Assembly (NCBI GenBank): GCA_003104975.1
Contig: PQAM01000014.1
Location: 1 to 64,000, forward strand
Reading direction: 5' to 3'
DNA length: 64,000 bases
Source of the DNA: Candidatus Methylomirabilota bacterium
GTDB taxonomy: Bacteria > Methylomirabilota > Methylomirabilia > Methylomirabilales > Methylomirabilaceae
This document shows positions 1-9,192 of the stretch, in pieces (the stretch's first letter is position 1; each line of letters begins with the position of its first letter). The notes beneath the pieces are model-generated. The model ran no database searches. It was not told where the DNA came from and was given only the letters and a program-made list of their open reading frames with translations. Position numbers and translations under genes: made by a program.

Positions 1-21
1 GTGAGCGAGGTACTGGAGTAG
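1..21 (+). CDS. tuf: elongation factor Tu, C-terminal end only (partial)
   Basis: The first seven codons read VSEVLE-stop in frame with the window edge. EF-Tu proteins typically end in GAGVV(S/T)xxLE, and tuf commonly lies directly before rpsJ, so this is very probably the last six residues of EF-Tu. The rest lies outside the window. The call rests on six residues plus gene order. Confidence 0.7.
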   Translation: MSEVLE

Positions 22-40
22 GGGGTTGAAAACTGGACTT

Positions 41-349
41 ATGGAAAATCAGCGAATACGAATCAGGTTGAAGGCCTACGATCATCGCATTCTGGATCAG
101 TCGGCCAAGGAGATTGTGAATACTGCCCAACGAACGGGCGCCCGGGTATCCGGGCCGATTCCTCTGCCGACGAAGATCAGTCGTTTTACCGTGCTGCGTT
201 CGCCGCACATCGACAAGAAGTCGCGGGAACAGTTTGAGATCCGGACCCATCTTCGACTGATGGACATACTGGATGCGCAGCCTCAGACCGTCGACGCCTT
301 GATGCGACTGGACCTGCCGGCCGGGGTCGACGTGGAGATTAAGCTCTAA
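41..349 (+). CDS. rpsJ: 30S ribosomal protein S10
   Basis: Component of the 30S head that also acts as NusE in transcription antitermination. The 102-residue product has the family start ([11 protein letters not shown]) and the conserved THLRLMDI segment near the C terminus. The frame is open from a TTG at 26, but that codon directly abuts a GGGGG stretch, while ATG 41 gives the usual N terminus and length. It is the first complete gene of the S10 operon, 19 bp after the tuf stop. Confidence 0.97.
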   Translation: MENQRIRIRLKAYDHRILDQSAKEIVNTAQRTGARVSGPIPLPTKISRFTVLRSPHIDKKSREQFEIRTHLRLMDILDAQPQTVDALMRLDLPAGVDVEIKL

Positions 350-355
350 AAACAG

Positions 356-412
356 CCATCAGCTATGAGCTTTCAGCTTACTGTTGATAGCTGACAGCTA
401 AGAGCTCAGGGT
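356..412 (+). repeat. intergenic hairpin-forming repeat, AGCT/CAGC type
   Basis: The rpsJ-rplC spacer is built from permuted AGCT, TCAGC and GATAGCTGA words. TCAGCTAT near its left end pairs with ATAGCTGA about 20 bases further on. Related but non-identical spacers occur near 5650, 6650 and 12770. The role is unknown; a transcript hairpin or an attenuating structure is possible. Confidence 0.6.
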
Positions 413-414
413 CA

Positions 415-1053
415 ATGACGATGAGTATCGGATTACTTGGTAAAAAGGTGGGCATGACTCACCTGTTTGACGATGCCGGAAACGCGGTTCCCGTGACGGT
501 CATCGAGGCGGGACCATGCCCAATCGTTCAGAGGCGGACGACGGGGGCCGACGGCTACGAGGCGATTCAGATCGGCTACCGCGCTGAGCGGAAGACCAGG
601 GCGGTGACGAAGCCGATGAAGGGGCACTTTGAAAAGGCCAAGGTAGCTCCTCAGAAGCACTTGCGGGAGTTCCGACTTGAGGCTCGCGATAGTTCGACAT
701 ATACCGTCGGCCAGGTGCTGACGGTCGAGCTCTTCGAGCCTGGAGAAGAGGTCCAGGTTACCGGTGTAACGAAGGGCAAGGGTTTTCAGGGTGGGGTCAA
801 ACGGTGGGGTTATCTCGGCGGTCCGGAGACACACGGCTCAATGTTCCACCGAGCCCCCGGGTCGATCGGCGCATCATCGTTCCCGTCAAGGGTTTTCAAG
901 GGACACCATATGCCCGGACGAATGGGTACGGATACGGCCAGCGTCAGGGGACTCAGGGTTGTCAAGGTCCTGCCTGAACAAAACCTGGTACTGGTGAAGG
1001 GTGCGATACCCGGACCGGCTGGCGGTCTGGTAACGATCTACAAGCGAGGCTAA
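415..1053 (+). CDS. rplC: 50S ribosomal protein L3
   Basis: Early-assembly 23S rRNA-binding protein near the peptidyl-transferase centre. The 212-residue product starts with the family motif GLLGKKVGMT and carries the central loop GVTKGKGFQGG and the PGSIGASSFPSRVFKG segment that reaches toward the PTC. Starts at ATG 415 or ATG 421 are both plausible; 421 gives the more standard N terminus. rplD follows 4 bp after the stop. Confidence 0.97.
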   Translation: MTMSIGLLGKKVGMTHLFDDAGNAVPVTVIEAGPCPIVQRRTTGADGYEAIQIGYRAERKTRAVTKPMKGHFEKAKVAPQKHLREFRLEARDSSTYTVGQVLTVELFEPGEEVQVTGVTKGKGFQGGVKRWGYLGGPETHGSMFHRAPGSIGASSFPSRVFKGHHMPGRMGTDTASVRGLRVVKVLPEQNLVLVKGAIPGPAGGLVTIYKRG

Positions 1054-1057
1054 GGCG

Positions 1058-1690
1058 ATGTCGGTGATAGTCCAGGCAGTAGACGCGAACGGCGTCAAGA
1101 CAGAGATGGCTTTGGGTGAGGCCGTGTTCGGTGCGCCCATCGCCGCACATCTCGTGCATAACGTCGTCAAGATGCAACTCGCAAACCGTCGTCAGGGAAC
1201 GGCTTCCACTCGTACACGGTCGGACGTTCGCGGTGGCGGCAAGAAACCGTGGAAGCAAAAGGGGACCGGACGGGCACGATCGGGAACCCGACGCTCGCCG
1301 GTGTGGCGGGGTGGCGGAACGGTATTCGGTCCGCATCCGCGGAGTTACGGGTACGTCGTACCGCGTCAGGTACGGGCGGCCGCCCTTCGGGCTGCGCTCT
1401 CTGAGAAGGTTCGCGCCGGGCAGTTTGTGGTCGTTGATAGCCTGTTACTGGAAGAACCAAGCACCAAGGCCTTTAAGGCGCTCCTGGAGCGATTAGGAGT
1501 CCAGGGTCGCGCACTGATCGTGACCGAACAGGTTCAGCGAGAAGAGGCGACCGCCAAGTCCTGCCGGAATCTTCCTGGTCTGACCCTGTTATCGCTGGAT
1601 GGGCTGAACGTATACGACATCCTGAGACATGATACCCTCGTGATGACCAGAGGCGCGCTCAGTGCAGTCGAAGAGGCGTGGAGGCCATGA
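1058..1690 (+). CDS. rplD: 50S ribosomal protein L4
   Basis: Binds 23S rRNA domain I and lines the exit tunnel. In some bacteria it also represses its own S10 operon; nothing here proves that. The 210-residue product has the basic loop TRSDVRGGGKKPWKQKGTG, which extends into the tunnel, and the GPHPRSY segment. Its TGA overlaps the ATG of rplW (ATGA at 1687-1690), indicating translational coupling. Confidence 0.97.
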   Translation: MSVIVQAVDANGVKTEMALGEAVFGAPIAAHLVHNVVKMQLANRRQGTASTRTRSDVRGGGKKPWKQKGTGRARSGTRRSPVWRGGGTVFGPHPRSYGYVVPRQVRAAALRAALSEKVRAGQFVVVDSLLLEEPSTKAFKALLERLGVQGRALIVTEQVQREEATAKSCRNLPGLTLLSLDGLNVYDILRHDTLVMTRGALSAVEEAWRP

Positions 1691-1977
1691 AAGAGGTCTA
1701 CCAGATCATTCGCCGTCCGCTCATTACCGAGAAGGGGACGGATTTACGGGACCGGACGAACCAGTACCTGTTCGAAGTAGCCCGAGACGCCAATAAGATC
1801 GAGATTAAACGTGCGATCGAATCGCTGTTTCGGGTTACGGTGCTGCATGTACGAACGCTGTCCGTCAAAGGGAAGCGAAAGCGACTAGGCCGTTTTGTCG
1901 GCCGCACCTCCGACTGGAAAAAGGCGGTGGCGTCCCTGAAAGAAGGGCAAACCATCGAGTTCTTTGAGGGGGCATAA
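1687..1977 (+). CDS. rplW: 50S ribosomal protein L23
   Basis: Exit-tunnel rim protein and docking site for trigger factor and SRP. The 96-residue product has the family motif RRPLITEKG near its start and the C-terminal GRTSDWKKA block. The frame also opens at GTG 1678, but ATG 1687 overlaps the rplD stop and follows a GTGGAGG Shine-Dalgarno sequence, so it is preferred. rplB begins directly after the stop. Confidence 0.96.
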   Translation: MKEVYQIIRRPLITEKGTDLRDRTNQYLFEVARDANKIEIKRAIESLFRVTVLHVRTLSVKGKRKRLGRFVGRTSDWKKAVASLKEGQTIEFFEGA

Positions 1978-2796
1978 ATGCCGATTCGTGCGTATAATCC
2001 GACATCAGCAGGCCGGCGCTTCCAGACGGTTCTGGAGTATGCCGACGTTACGAAAGCCCTTCCGGAGAAGGCGCTGCTCCGACCGCTGAGAAAAAGCGGA
2101 GGTCGGAACAGCGCCGGCCGCCTCACAGTGCGGCATCGCGGAGGCGGCCACAAACGACAATATCGACTGATCGACTTTAAGCGCAATAAACTCGGGATTC
2201 CGGCTACGGTGGCGTCGATTGAGTACGATCCGAACCGATCGGCGCGTATCGCCCTTCTTCACTATGCCGATGGAGAGAAGCGATATATCGTCGGGCCGGT
2301 CGGACTTCAGGTCGGCGAGCGCGTGATGTCCGGTCCGGACGCCGAGATCAAGGTCGGTAACGCCCTACCCTTGCGCGTCATTCCGGTCGGGCTGACGCTT
2401 CATAATCTCGAACTGAAGCCCGGCAAGGGGGCTCAACTGGCGCGTAGCGCCGGATCGGGCGTCCAGTTTCTGGCCAAGGAGGGCGACTACGGCCTGGTGA
2501 AGCTGCCGTCCGGTGAGTTGAGACGAATTCGGTTGGATTGCATGGCCGTCATCGGCCAGGTCGGGAACCTGGACTACGAAAATGTATCGTTGGGAAAGGC
2601 CGGGCGGTCGCGTTGGCTTGGAATCAGGCCGGCCGTTCGCGGTGTCGCGATGAACCCTCATGATCACCCGCTGGGCGGCGGCGAGGGCAAGTCGTCCGGA
2701 GGTCGCCATCCCTGTAGTCCCTGGGGAAAATTAGAGCGAAAAACCAGAAAGAAGGGGAAACCCTCGGATCGCTTCATTGTAAAACGCCGAAAGTAG
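1978..2796 (+). CDS. rplB: 50S ribosomal protein L2
   Basis: Needed for subunit association and peptidyl-transferase centre integrity. The 272-residue product is normal in length and shows [18 protein letters not shown], the [10 protein letters not shown] motif and [12 protein letters not shown] near the C terminus. The Asp-His pair implicated in peptidyl-transferase function in E. coli L2 is kept; the following His of the common DHPHGGG is Leu here. The ATG immediately follows the rplW stop. Confidence 0.97.
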   Translation: MPIRAYNPTSAGRRFQTVLEYADVTKALPEKALLRPLRKSGGRNSAGRLTVRHRGGGHKRQYRLIDFKRNKLGIPATVASIEYDPNRSARIALLHYADGEKRYIVGPVGLQVGERVMSGPDAEIKVGNALPLRVIPVGLTLHNLELKPGKGAQLARSAGSGVQFLAKEGDYGLVKLPSGELRRIRLDCMAVIGQVGNLDYENVSLGKAGRSRWLGIRPAVRGVAMNPHDHPLGGGEGKSSGGRHPCSPWGKLERKTRKKGKPSDRFIVKRRK

Positions 2797-2854
2797 GAAC
2801 GCGTATGAGGCGTCAGGGGGAAGGTGTCATTCGCTCTACTGAACGGAGGTTAGT

Positions 2855-3139
2855 GTGCCGCGTTCATTAAAGAAGGGTGCGTACGTCGACCCGAAGCTGC
2901 TCCGGAAGATCGAGGCGATGAATGAGGGCAGGGAGAAGAAGATCATCAAGTCCTGGTCCCGGCGCTCCGTTATTCTGCCTGAGTTTGTCGGCCATACGCT
3001 GGCGATTCATAACGGCAAGAAGTTTATCCCGATCTATATCAGTGAGAATATGGTTGGACATAAGCTGGGCGAGTTTTCTCCAACCCGAACCTTCCGTGGG
3101 CATGGGGCGCACACCGCGCGCTCCAGTGCACTCAAATAA
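2855..3139 (+). CDS. rpsS: 30S ribosomal protein S19
   Basis: 30S head protein that contacts S13 and the A-site finger. The 94-residue product starts [11 protein letters not shown] and contains KSWSRRSVI and [14 protein letters not shown], all family hallmarks. The start is GTG 2855, 4 bases after a strong GGAGGT at 2845-2850. The 58-bp spacer from rplB is ordinary sequence. Confidence 0.96.
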   Translation: MPRSLKKGAYVDPKLLRKIEAMNEGREKKIIKSWSRRSVILPEFVGHTLAIHNGKKFIPIYISENMVGHKLGEFSPTRTFRGHGAHTARSSALK

Positions 3140-3157
3140 AAGAGGATCGTCCCGATC

Positions 3158-3505
3158 ATGGAATGTCGCGCAGTCGGCCGCTTCATAGGAATCCCGCCCC
3201 GCAAGGCGAGGCTTGTCGTAGACCTGATTCGCGGTCGCGGTATCAGTCAGGCTCTCGATACGATGCGGTACACGAAAAAGTATGCCGCCAGGGCGATCGA
3301 GAAGATTCTCAAATCGGCCCTGGCCAATGCCCAGCATAATCACGGAGCGAAGAATATTGATCGCCTGTACGTAAAGGAGGCCTTTGTCGATCAGGGCCCG
3401 ACCATCAAGCGATTCCGGCCTCGTGCTATGGGACGGGCGAACCCGATCAAGAAGCGGAGCAGTCACATTACGATCGTGCTGAAGGAGAAAGAGGCTGCCC
3501 TGTGA
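3158..3505 (+). CDS. rplV: 50S ribosomal protein L22
   Basis: Globular 23S-binding domain plus a beta-hairpin reaching into the exit tunnel. The 115-residue product has the family opening GIPPRKARLVVDLIRG and the hairpin segment FRPRAMGRANPI, where macrolide-resistance mutations cluster in other species. It lies between rpsS and rpsC in standard order. Confidence 0.97.
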   Translation: MECRAVGRFIGIPPRKARLVVDLIRGRGISQALDTMRYTKKYAARAIEKILKSALANAQHNHGAKNIDRLYVKEAFVDQGPTIKRFRPRAMGRANPIKKRSSHITIVLKEKEAAL

Positions 3506-3579
3506 CCGAGCGGGCGCTGGAGATGCCGGATAGGCGGCTCTCTGCGAGGTTCGGTGAATAACGACGTGGCGGAGGTGTG

Positions 3580-4287
3580 ATGGGACAGAAGGTACACCCT
3601 GTAGGATTTCGGCTTGGCCTCATTAAACCCTGGAGGTCCAGGTGGTTTGCCATGAAGGGCTATGCGGACGCCTTGCATGAAGATCTGAAATTCCGTCGCT
3701 TCATCAAGGAGCGGGTTTATCATGCCGGGGTGTCGGGAATCGACATCGAGCGCAAGGCCGATCAGATTCGAGTGGTCATCCACACCGCGCGCCCCGGGAT
3801 CATCATCGGGAAAAAGGGATCCGAGGTTGATAAGCTGAAGGCCGCACTGGCGGGCATGACCAAGAAGCCGATCCAATTGGATATCGTCGAGGTACGAAGG
3901 GCGGAACTCGACGCGCAATTGATCGCCGAGCAGATTGCGTCGCAACTGATGCGACGAGTGGCCTTCAGGCGGGCGATGAAGAAAACCGTCCAATCGTCGA
4001 TGCGGCTCGGGGCCCAGGGTGTGCAGATCGCCTGCGCCGGCCGGCTTGCCGGGGCGGAGATTGCCCGCCGGGAATGGTATCGTGAGGGGCGGATGCCGCT
4101 CAATACGTTGCGAGCCGACATCGACTACGGTTTTACGCAGGCCAAAACGACGTACGGACTGATCGGGGTCAAGTGCTGGGTCTACCATGGCGAGGCGGTG
4201 CCGGAGACGCTGGCGGCCAAACAGGAACGGGAGATGCCGCAAGCGCCTTCGCGGCGGCCCCGCGGGCCGAACCCCGCGCAGGGCTAG
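3580..4287 (+). CDS. rpsC: 30S ribosomal protein S3
   Basis: mRNA-entry-channel protein with helicase activity together with S4 and S5. The 235-residue product starts [13 protein letters not shown]. It has a type II KH domain around the [15 protein letters not shown] motif and a C-terminal domain ending in a basic, Pro-rich tail. GTG 3577 is also in frame but abuts the GGAGGT; ATG 3580 is preferred. Confidence 0.97.
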   Translation: MGQKVHPVGFRLGLIKPWRSRWFAMKGYADALHEDLKFRRFIKERVYHAGVSGIDIERKADQIRVVIHTARPGIIIGKKGSEVDKLKAALAGMTKKPIQLDIVEVRRAELDAQLIAEQIASQLMRRVAFRRAMKKTVQSSMRLGAQGVQIACAGRLAGAEIARREWYREGRMPLNTLRADIDYGFTQAKTTYGLIGVKCWVYHGEAVPETLAAKQEREMPQAPSRRPRGPNPAQG

Positions 4288-4296
4288 GAAACGGGC

Positions 4297-4716
4297 ATGT
4301 TACTACCAAAGCGCGTCAAATTTCGAAAGCAACACCGCGGCAGGCGATCAGGAATCGCCATCGCCGGGTCGACGTTGGCGTTCGGTGAATACGGCCTGAA
4401 GGCGCTTGAGGCGGCGTGGATCACCAATCGCCAGATTGAGGCCGCCCGTCGGGCCATTACGCGCCATATCAAGAGGGGCGGCAAGGTGTGGATCCGGATC
4501 TTTCCCGATAAACCCATTACAAAGAAGCCCGCCGAGACGCGGATGGGTAAGGGAAAGGGAGCACCGGAAGGCTGGGTCGCAGTGGTCAAGCCCGGTCGCG
4601 TCCTCTGTGAGATGGAAGGGGTGACGGAGAGCACCGCCAAGGAGGCTATGCGTCTGGCCGCACATAAACTGCCCATTGCCACGCGGTTCGTATCGCGGAC
4701 GATGGCGGTGAGTTGA
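4297..4716 (+). CDS. rplP: 50S ribosomal protein L16
   Basis: A-site-proximal large-subunit protein needed for A-tRNA accommodation. The 139-residue product shows the family start [16 protein letters not shown], the [11 protein letters not shown] segment and [16 protein letters not shown], the conserved loop near the peptidyl-transferase centre. rpmC starts 9 bp downstream of the stop. Confidence 0.97.
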   Translation: MLLPKRVKFRKQHRGRRSGIAIAGSTLAFGEYGLKALEAAWITNRQIEAARRAITRHIKRGGKVWIRIFPDKPITKKPAETRMGKGKGAPEGWVAVVKPGRVLCEMEGVTESTAKEAMRLAAHKLPIATRFVSRTMAVS

Positions 4717-4724
4717 GGGCGAGG

Positions 4725-4946
4725 ATGGATGCGAAGGAGTTCCGTGGACTGAGCGCGGTGGAGTTGGAACACAAGCTCCGCGAGATCAGGGATGAACTGT
4801 TGAAGTTAAAGCTGCGCGCGGCGGTCACGCCGCTCGAAAACCCGGCCCGTATCCGTCAACTGCGTCGGGAGATCGCCGTCGGGGAGACGGTGCGGGGAGA
4901 GTCCATGCGCAAACAGGCAGCAGCAGCGGTGGAGCGAACGCCATGA
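4725..4946 (+). CDS. rpmC: 50S ribosomal protein L29
   Basis: Small helical protein at the exit-tunnel rim. The 73-residue product contains [16 protein letters not shown] and the [13 protein letters not shown] helix typical of L29. An in-frame TTG at 4713 overlaps the rplP stop, but ATG 4725, right behind GAGGGCGAGG, gives the usual [10 protein letters not shown]-type start. Its stop overlaps the rpsQ start (ATGA). Confidence 0.95.
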   Translation: MDAKEFRGLSAVELEHKLREIRDELLKLKLRAAVTPLENPARIRQLRREIAVGETVRGESMRKQAAAAVERTP

Positions 4947-5212
4947 CCGAACAAAAAAAGCGGGGTCGTCGGAAAGCCCTGGTTGGGGTCGTGGTCAGCA
5001 ATAAGATGCACAAGACGGTCGTCATTATGGTCGAGCGCCTTGTGCGTCACGGGGCCTACGGCAAGATGGTCCGTTGCCGGACCAGGTTCAAGGCCCACGA
5101 CGAGGACAATCGGTGCGGGGTAGGCGACAGGGTTGCCATCATGGAGACGCGCCCTCTGAGCAAAGAGAAGCATTGGCGCGTCACAGAAATCCTGGAAAAG
5201 GCAGCTCTCTGA
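4943..5212 (+). CDS. rpsQ: 30S ribosomal protein S17
   Basis: OB-fold primary binding protein of the 16S 5' domain. The 89-residue product contains [19 protein letters not shown] and the HYG-like patch near YGKMVRC. It begins with ATG 4943, overlapping the rpmC stop by 4 bases. A 53-bp spacer with C-rich repeat words (CCCCTAACCTCTAACCCC) separates it from rplN. Confidence 0.96.
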   Translation: MTEQKKRGRRKALVGVVVSNKMHKTVVIMVERLVRHGAYGKMVRCRTRFKAHDEDNRCGVGDRVAIMETRPLSKEKHWRVTEILEKAAL

Positions 5213-5265
5213 GCAACCACCCCCTAACCTCTAACCCCTGATCGAAGCGTGATAGGTGAAGAATC

Positions 5266-5634
5266 GTGATCGGCTTACGGACAATTATGGAGGTGGCCGA
5301 TAATTCCGGCGCCAAGCGGATCTCTCTGATCAAGGTGCTGGGAGGATCCGGAAAGCGGTATGCCCGTCTGGGCGATGTGATCGTCGCGAATGTCAAGGAG
5401 GCGATCCCGGAAGGGTCGGTGAAGAAAGGCGATGTCGTGAAGGCGGTGGTGGTCAGGACGTCGAAAGAGCTGCGACGTCCGGACGGCTCATACATCAAAT
5501 TTGATCGGAACGCTGCGGTGCTCCTCAACGAACAGAATAACCCGGTCGGGACGCGAATTTTCGGGCCGGTGGCCAGGGAGCTGCGTGAAGCGCGGTTTAT
5601 GAAGATTATCTCCCTGGCGCCAGAGGTGGTCTGA
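5266..5634 (+). CDS. rplN: 50S ribosomal protein L14
   Basis: Forms bridge B8 with the 30S subunit and binds the silencing factor RsfS. The 122-residue product is the usual length, with [19 protein letters not shown] near the start and [11 protein letters not shown] near the C terminus. The start is GTG 5266, behind an AGGTGAAG Shine-Dalgarno sequence. Confidence 0.96.
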   Translation: MIGLRTIMEVADNSGAKRISLIKVLGGSGKRYARLGDVIVANVKEAIPEGSVKKGDVVKAVVVRTSKELRRPDGSYIKFDRNAAVLLNEQNNPVGTRIFGPVARELREARFMKIISLAPEVV

Positions 5635-5681
5635 TAGGGGATAGCTAACGGCTGACGATGGTCAGCTCGGTCTGTGAGGGT

Positions 5682-6014
5682 ATGATGGCGGTGGGACAGG
5701 GGCTTCCGATCAAGAAAAACGATCTGGTCGCCGTGATTGCCGGAAAAGACAAGGGCAAGCAGGGCAAGGTCGTGAGGGTGATTCCCAAGACCATGCGGGC
5801 TGTCGTGGAGAAAGTCAATATGGTGAAGCGCCACACCAAGCCGGGACATGGCTCCAAGCAGGGAGGGATCCTCGAGCGAGAGAATCCTATTCACGCGTCG
5901 AATCTGATGCTGGTGTGCAACAAGTGTGATCGTGCCGTGCGCGTCGGTTTCAGCCGACTCGCTGATGGTCGAAAGGTGCGGGTGTGCAAGAAGTGCGGCG
6001 AAGGCATCGAGTAG
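5682..6014 (+). CDS. rplX: 50S ribosomal protein L24
   Basis: Assembly-initiator 50S protein with a KOW domain ([19 protein letters not shown]) and a C-terminal zinc-ribbon-like CNKC...CKKCG segment. The start is uncertain: ATG 5658, 5682, 5685 and GTG 5691 are all in frame. The upstream ATG lies inside a GCTGAC-GATG-GTCAGC hairpin (5651-5666), so a start at 5682 or later is favoured; only the first few residues are affected. rplE follows 10 bp downstream. Confidence 0.94.
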   Translation: MMAVGQGLPIKKNDLVAVIAGKDKGKQGKVVRVIPKTMRAVVEKVNMVKRHTKPGHGSKQGGILERENPIHASNLMLVCNKCDRAVRVGFSRLADGRKVRVCKKCGEGIE

Positions 6015-6024
6015 GGGAAGGATA

Positions 6025-6639
6025 ATGACGCAAGGGGCGAAAACGAAGAGGACAGCGAAATCGGGCGCGACGGAATCCCGGACCGAGCCTCGTGCGATGC
6101 CGCGACTCCGCGAACGCTATCATGCGGTGATTGCACCCGCCCTGATGAAGCAATTCCGGCTGCAGAACATCTGGCAGGTGCCCCGCCCGTCGAAGGTCGT
6201 CATCAATATGGGACTCGGGGAGGCCGTGGCCAATGTCAAGGTGATCGACGCCGCCGTTGAGGAGCTCTCGGCTGTTACCGGGCAAAAGCCGGTTGTCACA
6301 CGCGCCAAAAAATCAGAGGCCGGGTTCAAACTGCGGACCGGGGTTCCTATCGGCTGTAAGGTGACGCTGCGCGGGGATCGGATGTATGAGTTTCTCGATC
6401 GATTCGTCAATGTCGCGCTTCCGCGAATTCGGGACTTCCGCGGTGTTCCCGCCAAGTCGTTCGACGGTCGCGGTAATTATAATCTTGGGGTCAAAGAGCA
6501 GCTCATCTTTCCCGAGATCCAGTACGACAAGGTCGAGGCCGTCCGGGGTATGGATATCGCCATCGAGACGTCGGCCAAGACCGACGAACAGGCGCGTGCG
6601 CTCTTGGAGCATTTGGGATTTCCCTTTCAGAAGAGTTAA
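6025..6639 (+). CDS. rplE: 50S ribosomal protein L5, with N-terminal extension
   Basis: 5S rRNA-binding protein of the central protuberance. The core from about residue 25 is standard, with [36 protein letters not shown] and [19 protein letters not shown] 6025 sits behind a GGGGAAGG Shine-Dalgarno sequence and gives 204 residues, about 25 more than usual. The extra N terminus is basic and Thr/Ser-rich. An internal ATG (MPRLRERY) would give the normal length. Confidence 0.95.
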   Translation: MTQGAKTKRTAKSGATESRTEPRAMPRLRERYHAVIAPALMKQFRLQNIWQVPRPSKVVINMGLGEAVANVKVIDAAVEELSAVTGQKPVVTRAKKSEAGFKLRTGVPIGCKVTLRGDRMYEFLDRFVNVALPRIRDFRGVPAKSFDGRGNYNLGVKEQLIFPEIQYDKVEAVRGMDIAIETSAKTDEQARALLEHLGFPFQKS

Positions 6640-6700
6640 TACAGAACAGCACTCAGCAATCAGTGTTCAGCAGCAAGCTGAGGGCTGACGGCTGACAGCT
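6640..6700 (+). repeat. intergenic hairpin-forming repeat, CAGC/GCTG type
   Basis: The rplE-rpsN spacer contains CAGCACTCAGC and CAGTGTTCAGCAGC, followed by GCTGAGGGCTGACGGCTGACAGC, which can pair as an imperfect hairpin. The word content matches the spacers before rplC and before rpsM. Confidence 0.55.
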
Positions 6701-6712
6701 TGGGAGCCGAAT

Positions 6713-6898
6713 ATGGCGAAGACGTCGCTGATCGTAAAAAGTCAGCGTGAACCGAAATTCAAGGTGCGCCGGTATCACCGTTGTCGTATCTGTGGGCGAC
6801 CGCGCGGCTACCTCAGGAAGTTCGAGATGTGCCGAATCTGTTTTCGAGATCTGGCGCTCAGAGGTGAGGTCCCCGGCGTCATTAAGGCCAGTTGGTAG
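6713..6898 (+). CDS. rpsN: 30S ribosomal protein S14, zinc-binding (type Z)
   Basis: Short S14 of 61 residues located in the 30S head. The two CxxC pairs (CRIC at about 24-27 and CRIC at about 40-43) mark the zinc-dependent form rather than the about 100-residue zinc-free form. ATG 6713 follows an apparent GGGAG Shine-Dalgarno sequence. Position between rplE and rpsH is standard. Confidence 0.97.
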   Translation: MAKTSLIVKSQREPKFKVRRYHRCRICGRPRGYLRKFEMCRICFRDLALRGEVPGVIKASW

Positions 6899-6982
6899 GT
6901 GCGTACGCGCGCTCGAGACAGGGCGTAAGCATTTCTGAAAGAGACATCAAACGTTCAACGGAGAAGGTGGAGCTACTCGATT

Positions 6983-7378
6983 ATGATGACCGATCCCATC
7001 GCTGACATGCTGACCAGGCTGAGGAACGCCAATGCAGCCGCCCATGACAAGGTTCATATCCCCATCTCCAGGGTCAAGGTTGAGATTGCCAAGGTCCTGC
7101 GGGCAGAGGGGTACATTAAGAACGTTAAGGTCCTCGACATCGACGGTCATCGAGTACTTCGGATTGACCTTCGATATGGTGCCGGCGACCAGCGGATCCT
7201 CAGCGGGCTTCAGCGGGTGAGCCGACCGGGGCTACGAGTGTATGCGACCTCGAGGCGGCTGCCGCGGGTCATGAACGGTCTGGGCGTGGCCATCCTGTCG
7301 ACCTCGCAGGGAATCATGACAGGACGTTCAGCCAGAGAACGTGGTGTGGGCGGCGAGGTCCTCTGTTACGCGTGGTAA
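6983..7378 (+). CDS. rpsH: 30S ribosomal protein S8
   Basis: Central-domain 16S rRNA-binding protein; in E. coli it is the spc-operon autorepressor, which is not tested here. The 131-residue product shows [14 protein letters not shown] at the start and the C-terminal [10 protein letters not shown]-like block ([24 protein letters not shown], read in two parts). ATG 6983 and ATG 6986 are adjacent alternatives. Confidence 0.97.
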   Translation: MMTDPIADMLTRLRNANAAAHDKVHIPISRVKVEIAKVLRAEGYIKNVKVLDIDGHRVLRIDLRYGAGDQRILSGLQRVSRPGLRVYATSRRLPRVMNGLGVAILSTSQGIMTGRSARERGVGGEVLCYAW

Positions 7379-7467
7379 ATGCGAGGTCGTCGGCCGGTCT
7401 GGTGACGGGGCGCCGCGGAACGACCAGAGCCCGCGCCGCGCGTGATTCTAAAGGAAACGGATAGGGT

Positions 7468-8004
7468 ATGTCACGAATCGGAAAGAAGCCGATCCCGTTA
7501 TCGGATCAGGTGAAGGTAGAGATTGCAGGGGGTCATATTGCGGTCCAGGGACCGAAGGGGAAGTTGTCGATGCGTCTCCACCCCTCGATGGGAGTGAGGG
7601 TGGAGGATAACCAGCTTCACTGTGTGCGACCCTCGGACAATAAACTGCATCGGTCGCTTCACGGTCTGACCCGGACGCTGATCGCCAATATGATCGAGGG
7701 CGTGACGAAGGGATTCGAAAAGAAACTGGAGATGGTTGGGGTCGGCTATCGGGCCTCGGTCCAGGGACGAAACCTTTCTCTGACGCTGGGGTATTCGCAT
7801 CCGCTCATCTATCCTCTGCCTGAGGGGATCAATGTATCGGTGGAGGGCCAGAATCTCGTGACGATCTCCGGATCGGATAAACAACAGGTCGGTGCGGTTG
7901 CCGCCAAGCTTCGGAGTCTCAGGCCGCCTGAACCGTATAAGGGCAAGGGGGTCAAGTACGCGGGCGAGCGCATTCGTCGTAAGGCCGGAAAGGCCGGCGC
8001 ATAG
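7468..8004 (+). CDS. rplF: 50S ribosomal protein L6
   Basis: Binds 23S domain VI near the GTPase-associated region. The 178-residue product starts MSRIGKKPIPL. It has two repeated alpha/beta domains, with VGVGYRA in the first half and the C-terminal PEPYKGKGVKYAGE signature. The 89-bp upstream spacer is GC-rich with no ORF. Confidence 0.97.
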   Translation: MSRIGKKPIPLSDQVKVEIAGGHIAVQGPKGKLSMRLHPSMGVRVEDNQLHCVRPSDNKLHRSLHGLTRTLIANMIEGVTKGFEKKLEMVGVGYRASVQGRNLSLTLGYSHPLIYPLPEGINVSVEGQNLVTISGSDKQQVGAVAAKLRSLRPPEPYKGKGVKYAGERIRRKAGKAGA

Positions 8005-8035
8005 ATGATCGCCCGCGTTTGTGGGAGGGGTTGAG

Positions 8036-8404
8036 TTGATCAGTCACGAAGCCAAACAGCAACGTCGGTTGCGTCGTCATCGCCGAATCAGGAAGCGCGT
8101 TGTCGGCAGCGCCGCCTGTCCGCGACTCTGCGTGTTCAGGAGCGCTCGTCATATTTATGCCCAGATCGTTGACGACGAGCAGGGCAAGACGCTCGCCGCC
8201 GCCTCCACCCTCTCGAAGGAGATTCGAGAAAAGGGTCGCGTGGGGAATAAGACGGCTGTCGCCCGGTTGGTCGGCGAGCTCCTGGGGAGCAAGGCGCTTG
8301 CGGCGCACATCTCACGGGTCGTATTCGATCGTGGCGGATTTAAATTTCACGGCCGCGTGAAGGCATTGGCCGACGGCCTTGGGGACAAGGGCGTGAAGAT
8401 CTGA
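8036..8404 (+). CDS. rplR: 50S ribosomal protein L18
   Basis: 5S rRNA-binding central-protuberance protein. The product shows RHRRIRKRVVG, RLCVFRSARHIYAQIVDD and the C-terminal FDRGGFKFHGRVKALAD. The frame opens at GTG 8021, but TTG 8036 lies 5 bases after GGGAGGGG and yields 122 residues, close to the usual length, so a TTG start is chosen. Confidence 0.95.
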   Translation: MISHEAKQQRRLRRHRRIRKRVVGSAACPRLCVFRSARHIYAQIVDDEQGKTLAAASTLSKEIREKGRVGNKTAVARLVGELLGSKALAAHISRVVFDRGGFKFHGRVKALADGLGDKGVKI

Positions 8405-8407
8405 TAG

Positions 8408-8449
8408 AGTTTTTAGTTTTGAGTGGTGAGTGCCTGAAAACTAAAAACT
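8408..8449 (+). repeat. perfect 13-bp inverted repeat in the rplR-rpsE spacer
   Basis: AGTTTTTAGTTTT (8408-8420) and AAAACTAAAAACT (8437-8449) are exact reverse complements around a 16-base loop. The A/T-only stem lacks the GC-rich base of a classical terminator, and essential genes continue downstream. It has the same design as the other spacer repeats but a different sequence. Confidence 0.75.
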
Positions 8450-8480
8450 AACTGCACACTGGAAGAGAGAAGGAGAAGAG

Positions 8481-8990
8481 TTGAAGCCGATTAAAGCTGA
8501 CTCGCTGAACCTGGCCGAGCGTATCGTCCACATTAACCGGGTCGCGAAGGTGGTTAAAGGGGGACGACGGTTCACCTTCAGCGCCCTTGTCGTGGTGGGC
8601 GATCAGAGCGGACACGTCGGCATCGGACTGGGCAAAGCGCACGAGGTGCCGGAGGCGATTCGAAAGGGGATCGAGGCAGCGAAGAAGGATTTGGTCGGTA
8701 TCGCGCTGATGCAGACGAGCATTCCTCACGAGGTCGTGGGACGGTTCGGGTCGAGTCGGGTTATGCTGAGGCCGGCCTCGCAAGGCACCGGGGTTGTCGC
8801 GGGCAGAGCGGCTCGTGCCGTGTTGGAGGCCGCCGGCGTTCGTGATGTCCTGTCGAAATCACTGGGATCCGATAACCCTCACAACGTCGTGAAGGCGACA
8901 TTGAGGGGGCTTCAGTCGCTTCGCGCGCCTGAAGACGTCGTGCGTACGCGAGGCATACGTCAGGAAGGGCTGGCTGCCCAAGGGGCATAG
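8481..8990 (+). CDS. rpsE: 30S ribosomal protein S5
   Basis: Decoding-fidelity protein on the back of the 30S subunit. The 169-residue product has the dsRBD-like N-terminal domain with [21 protein letters not shown] and [17 protein letters not shown], then the second domain with [12 protein letters not shown]. The start is TTG 8481, preceded by a purine-rich AGAGAAGGAGAAGA stretch; no in-frame ATG fits. Confidence 0.96.
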   Translation: MKPIKADSLNLAERIVHINRVAKVVKGGRRFTFSALVVVGDQSGHVGIGLGKAHEVPEAIRKGIEAAKKDLVGIALMQTSIPHEVVGRFGSSRVMLRPASQGTGVVAGRAARAVLEAAGVRDVLSKSLGSDNPHNVVKATLRGLQSLRAPEDVVRTRGIRQEGLAAQGA

Positions 8991-8991
8991 G

Positions 8992-9192
8992 ATGGATAAA
9001 GGTTTGCGAATTATCCTGCGGAAAAGCAAGATCGGCCACCCGGCGCACCAGGGTCGGGTGCTGAGCGGGCTGGGGTTGCGTCGAATCAATCAGTCTGTGG
9101 TTCGCGCCGACACCCCGATCATTCGGGGGATGATCAGGAAGGTGGTCCACCTAGTGGATGTGCAGCAGGTTGAAAGCGAGGAGAGGGGATGA
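8992..9192 (+). CDS. rpmD: 50S ribosomal protein L30
   Basis: Small 50S protein. The 66-residue product has the family pattern [19 protein letters not shown] followed by RIRK-like VVHLVDV. ATG 8992 is one base after the rpsE stop, and its own stop overlaps the rplO ATG, so the three genes are tightly coupled. Confidence 0.95.
   Translation: MDKGLRIILRKSKIGHPAHQGRVLSGLGLRRINQSVVRADTPIIRGMIRKVVHLVDVQQVESEERG

Noticed and set aside
8408-8449. Intrinsic terminator inside the spc operon
   Set aside because: The stem is A/T only with no GC-rich base and no run of T following; essential genes continue immediately.
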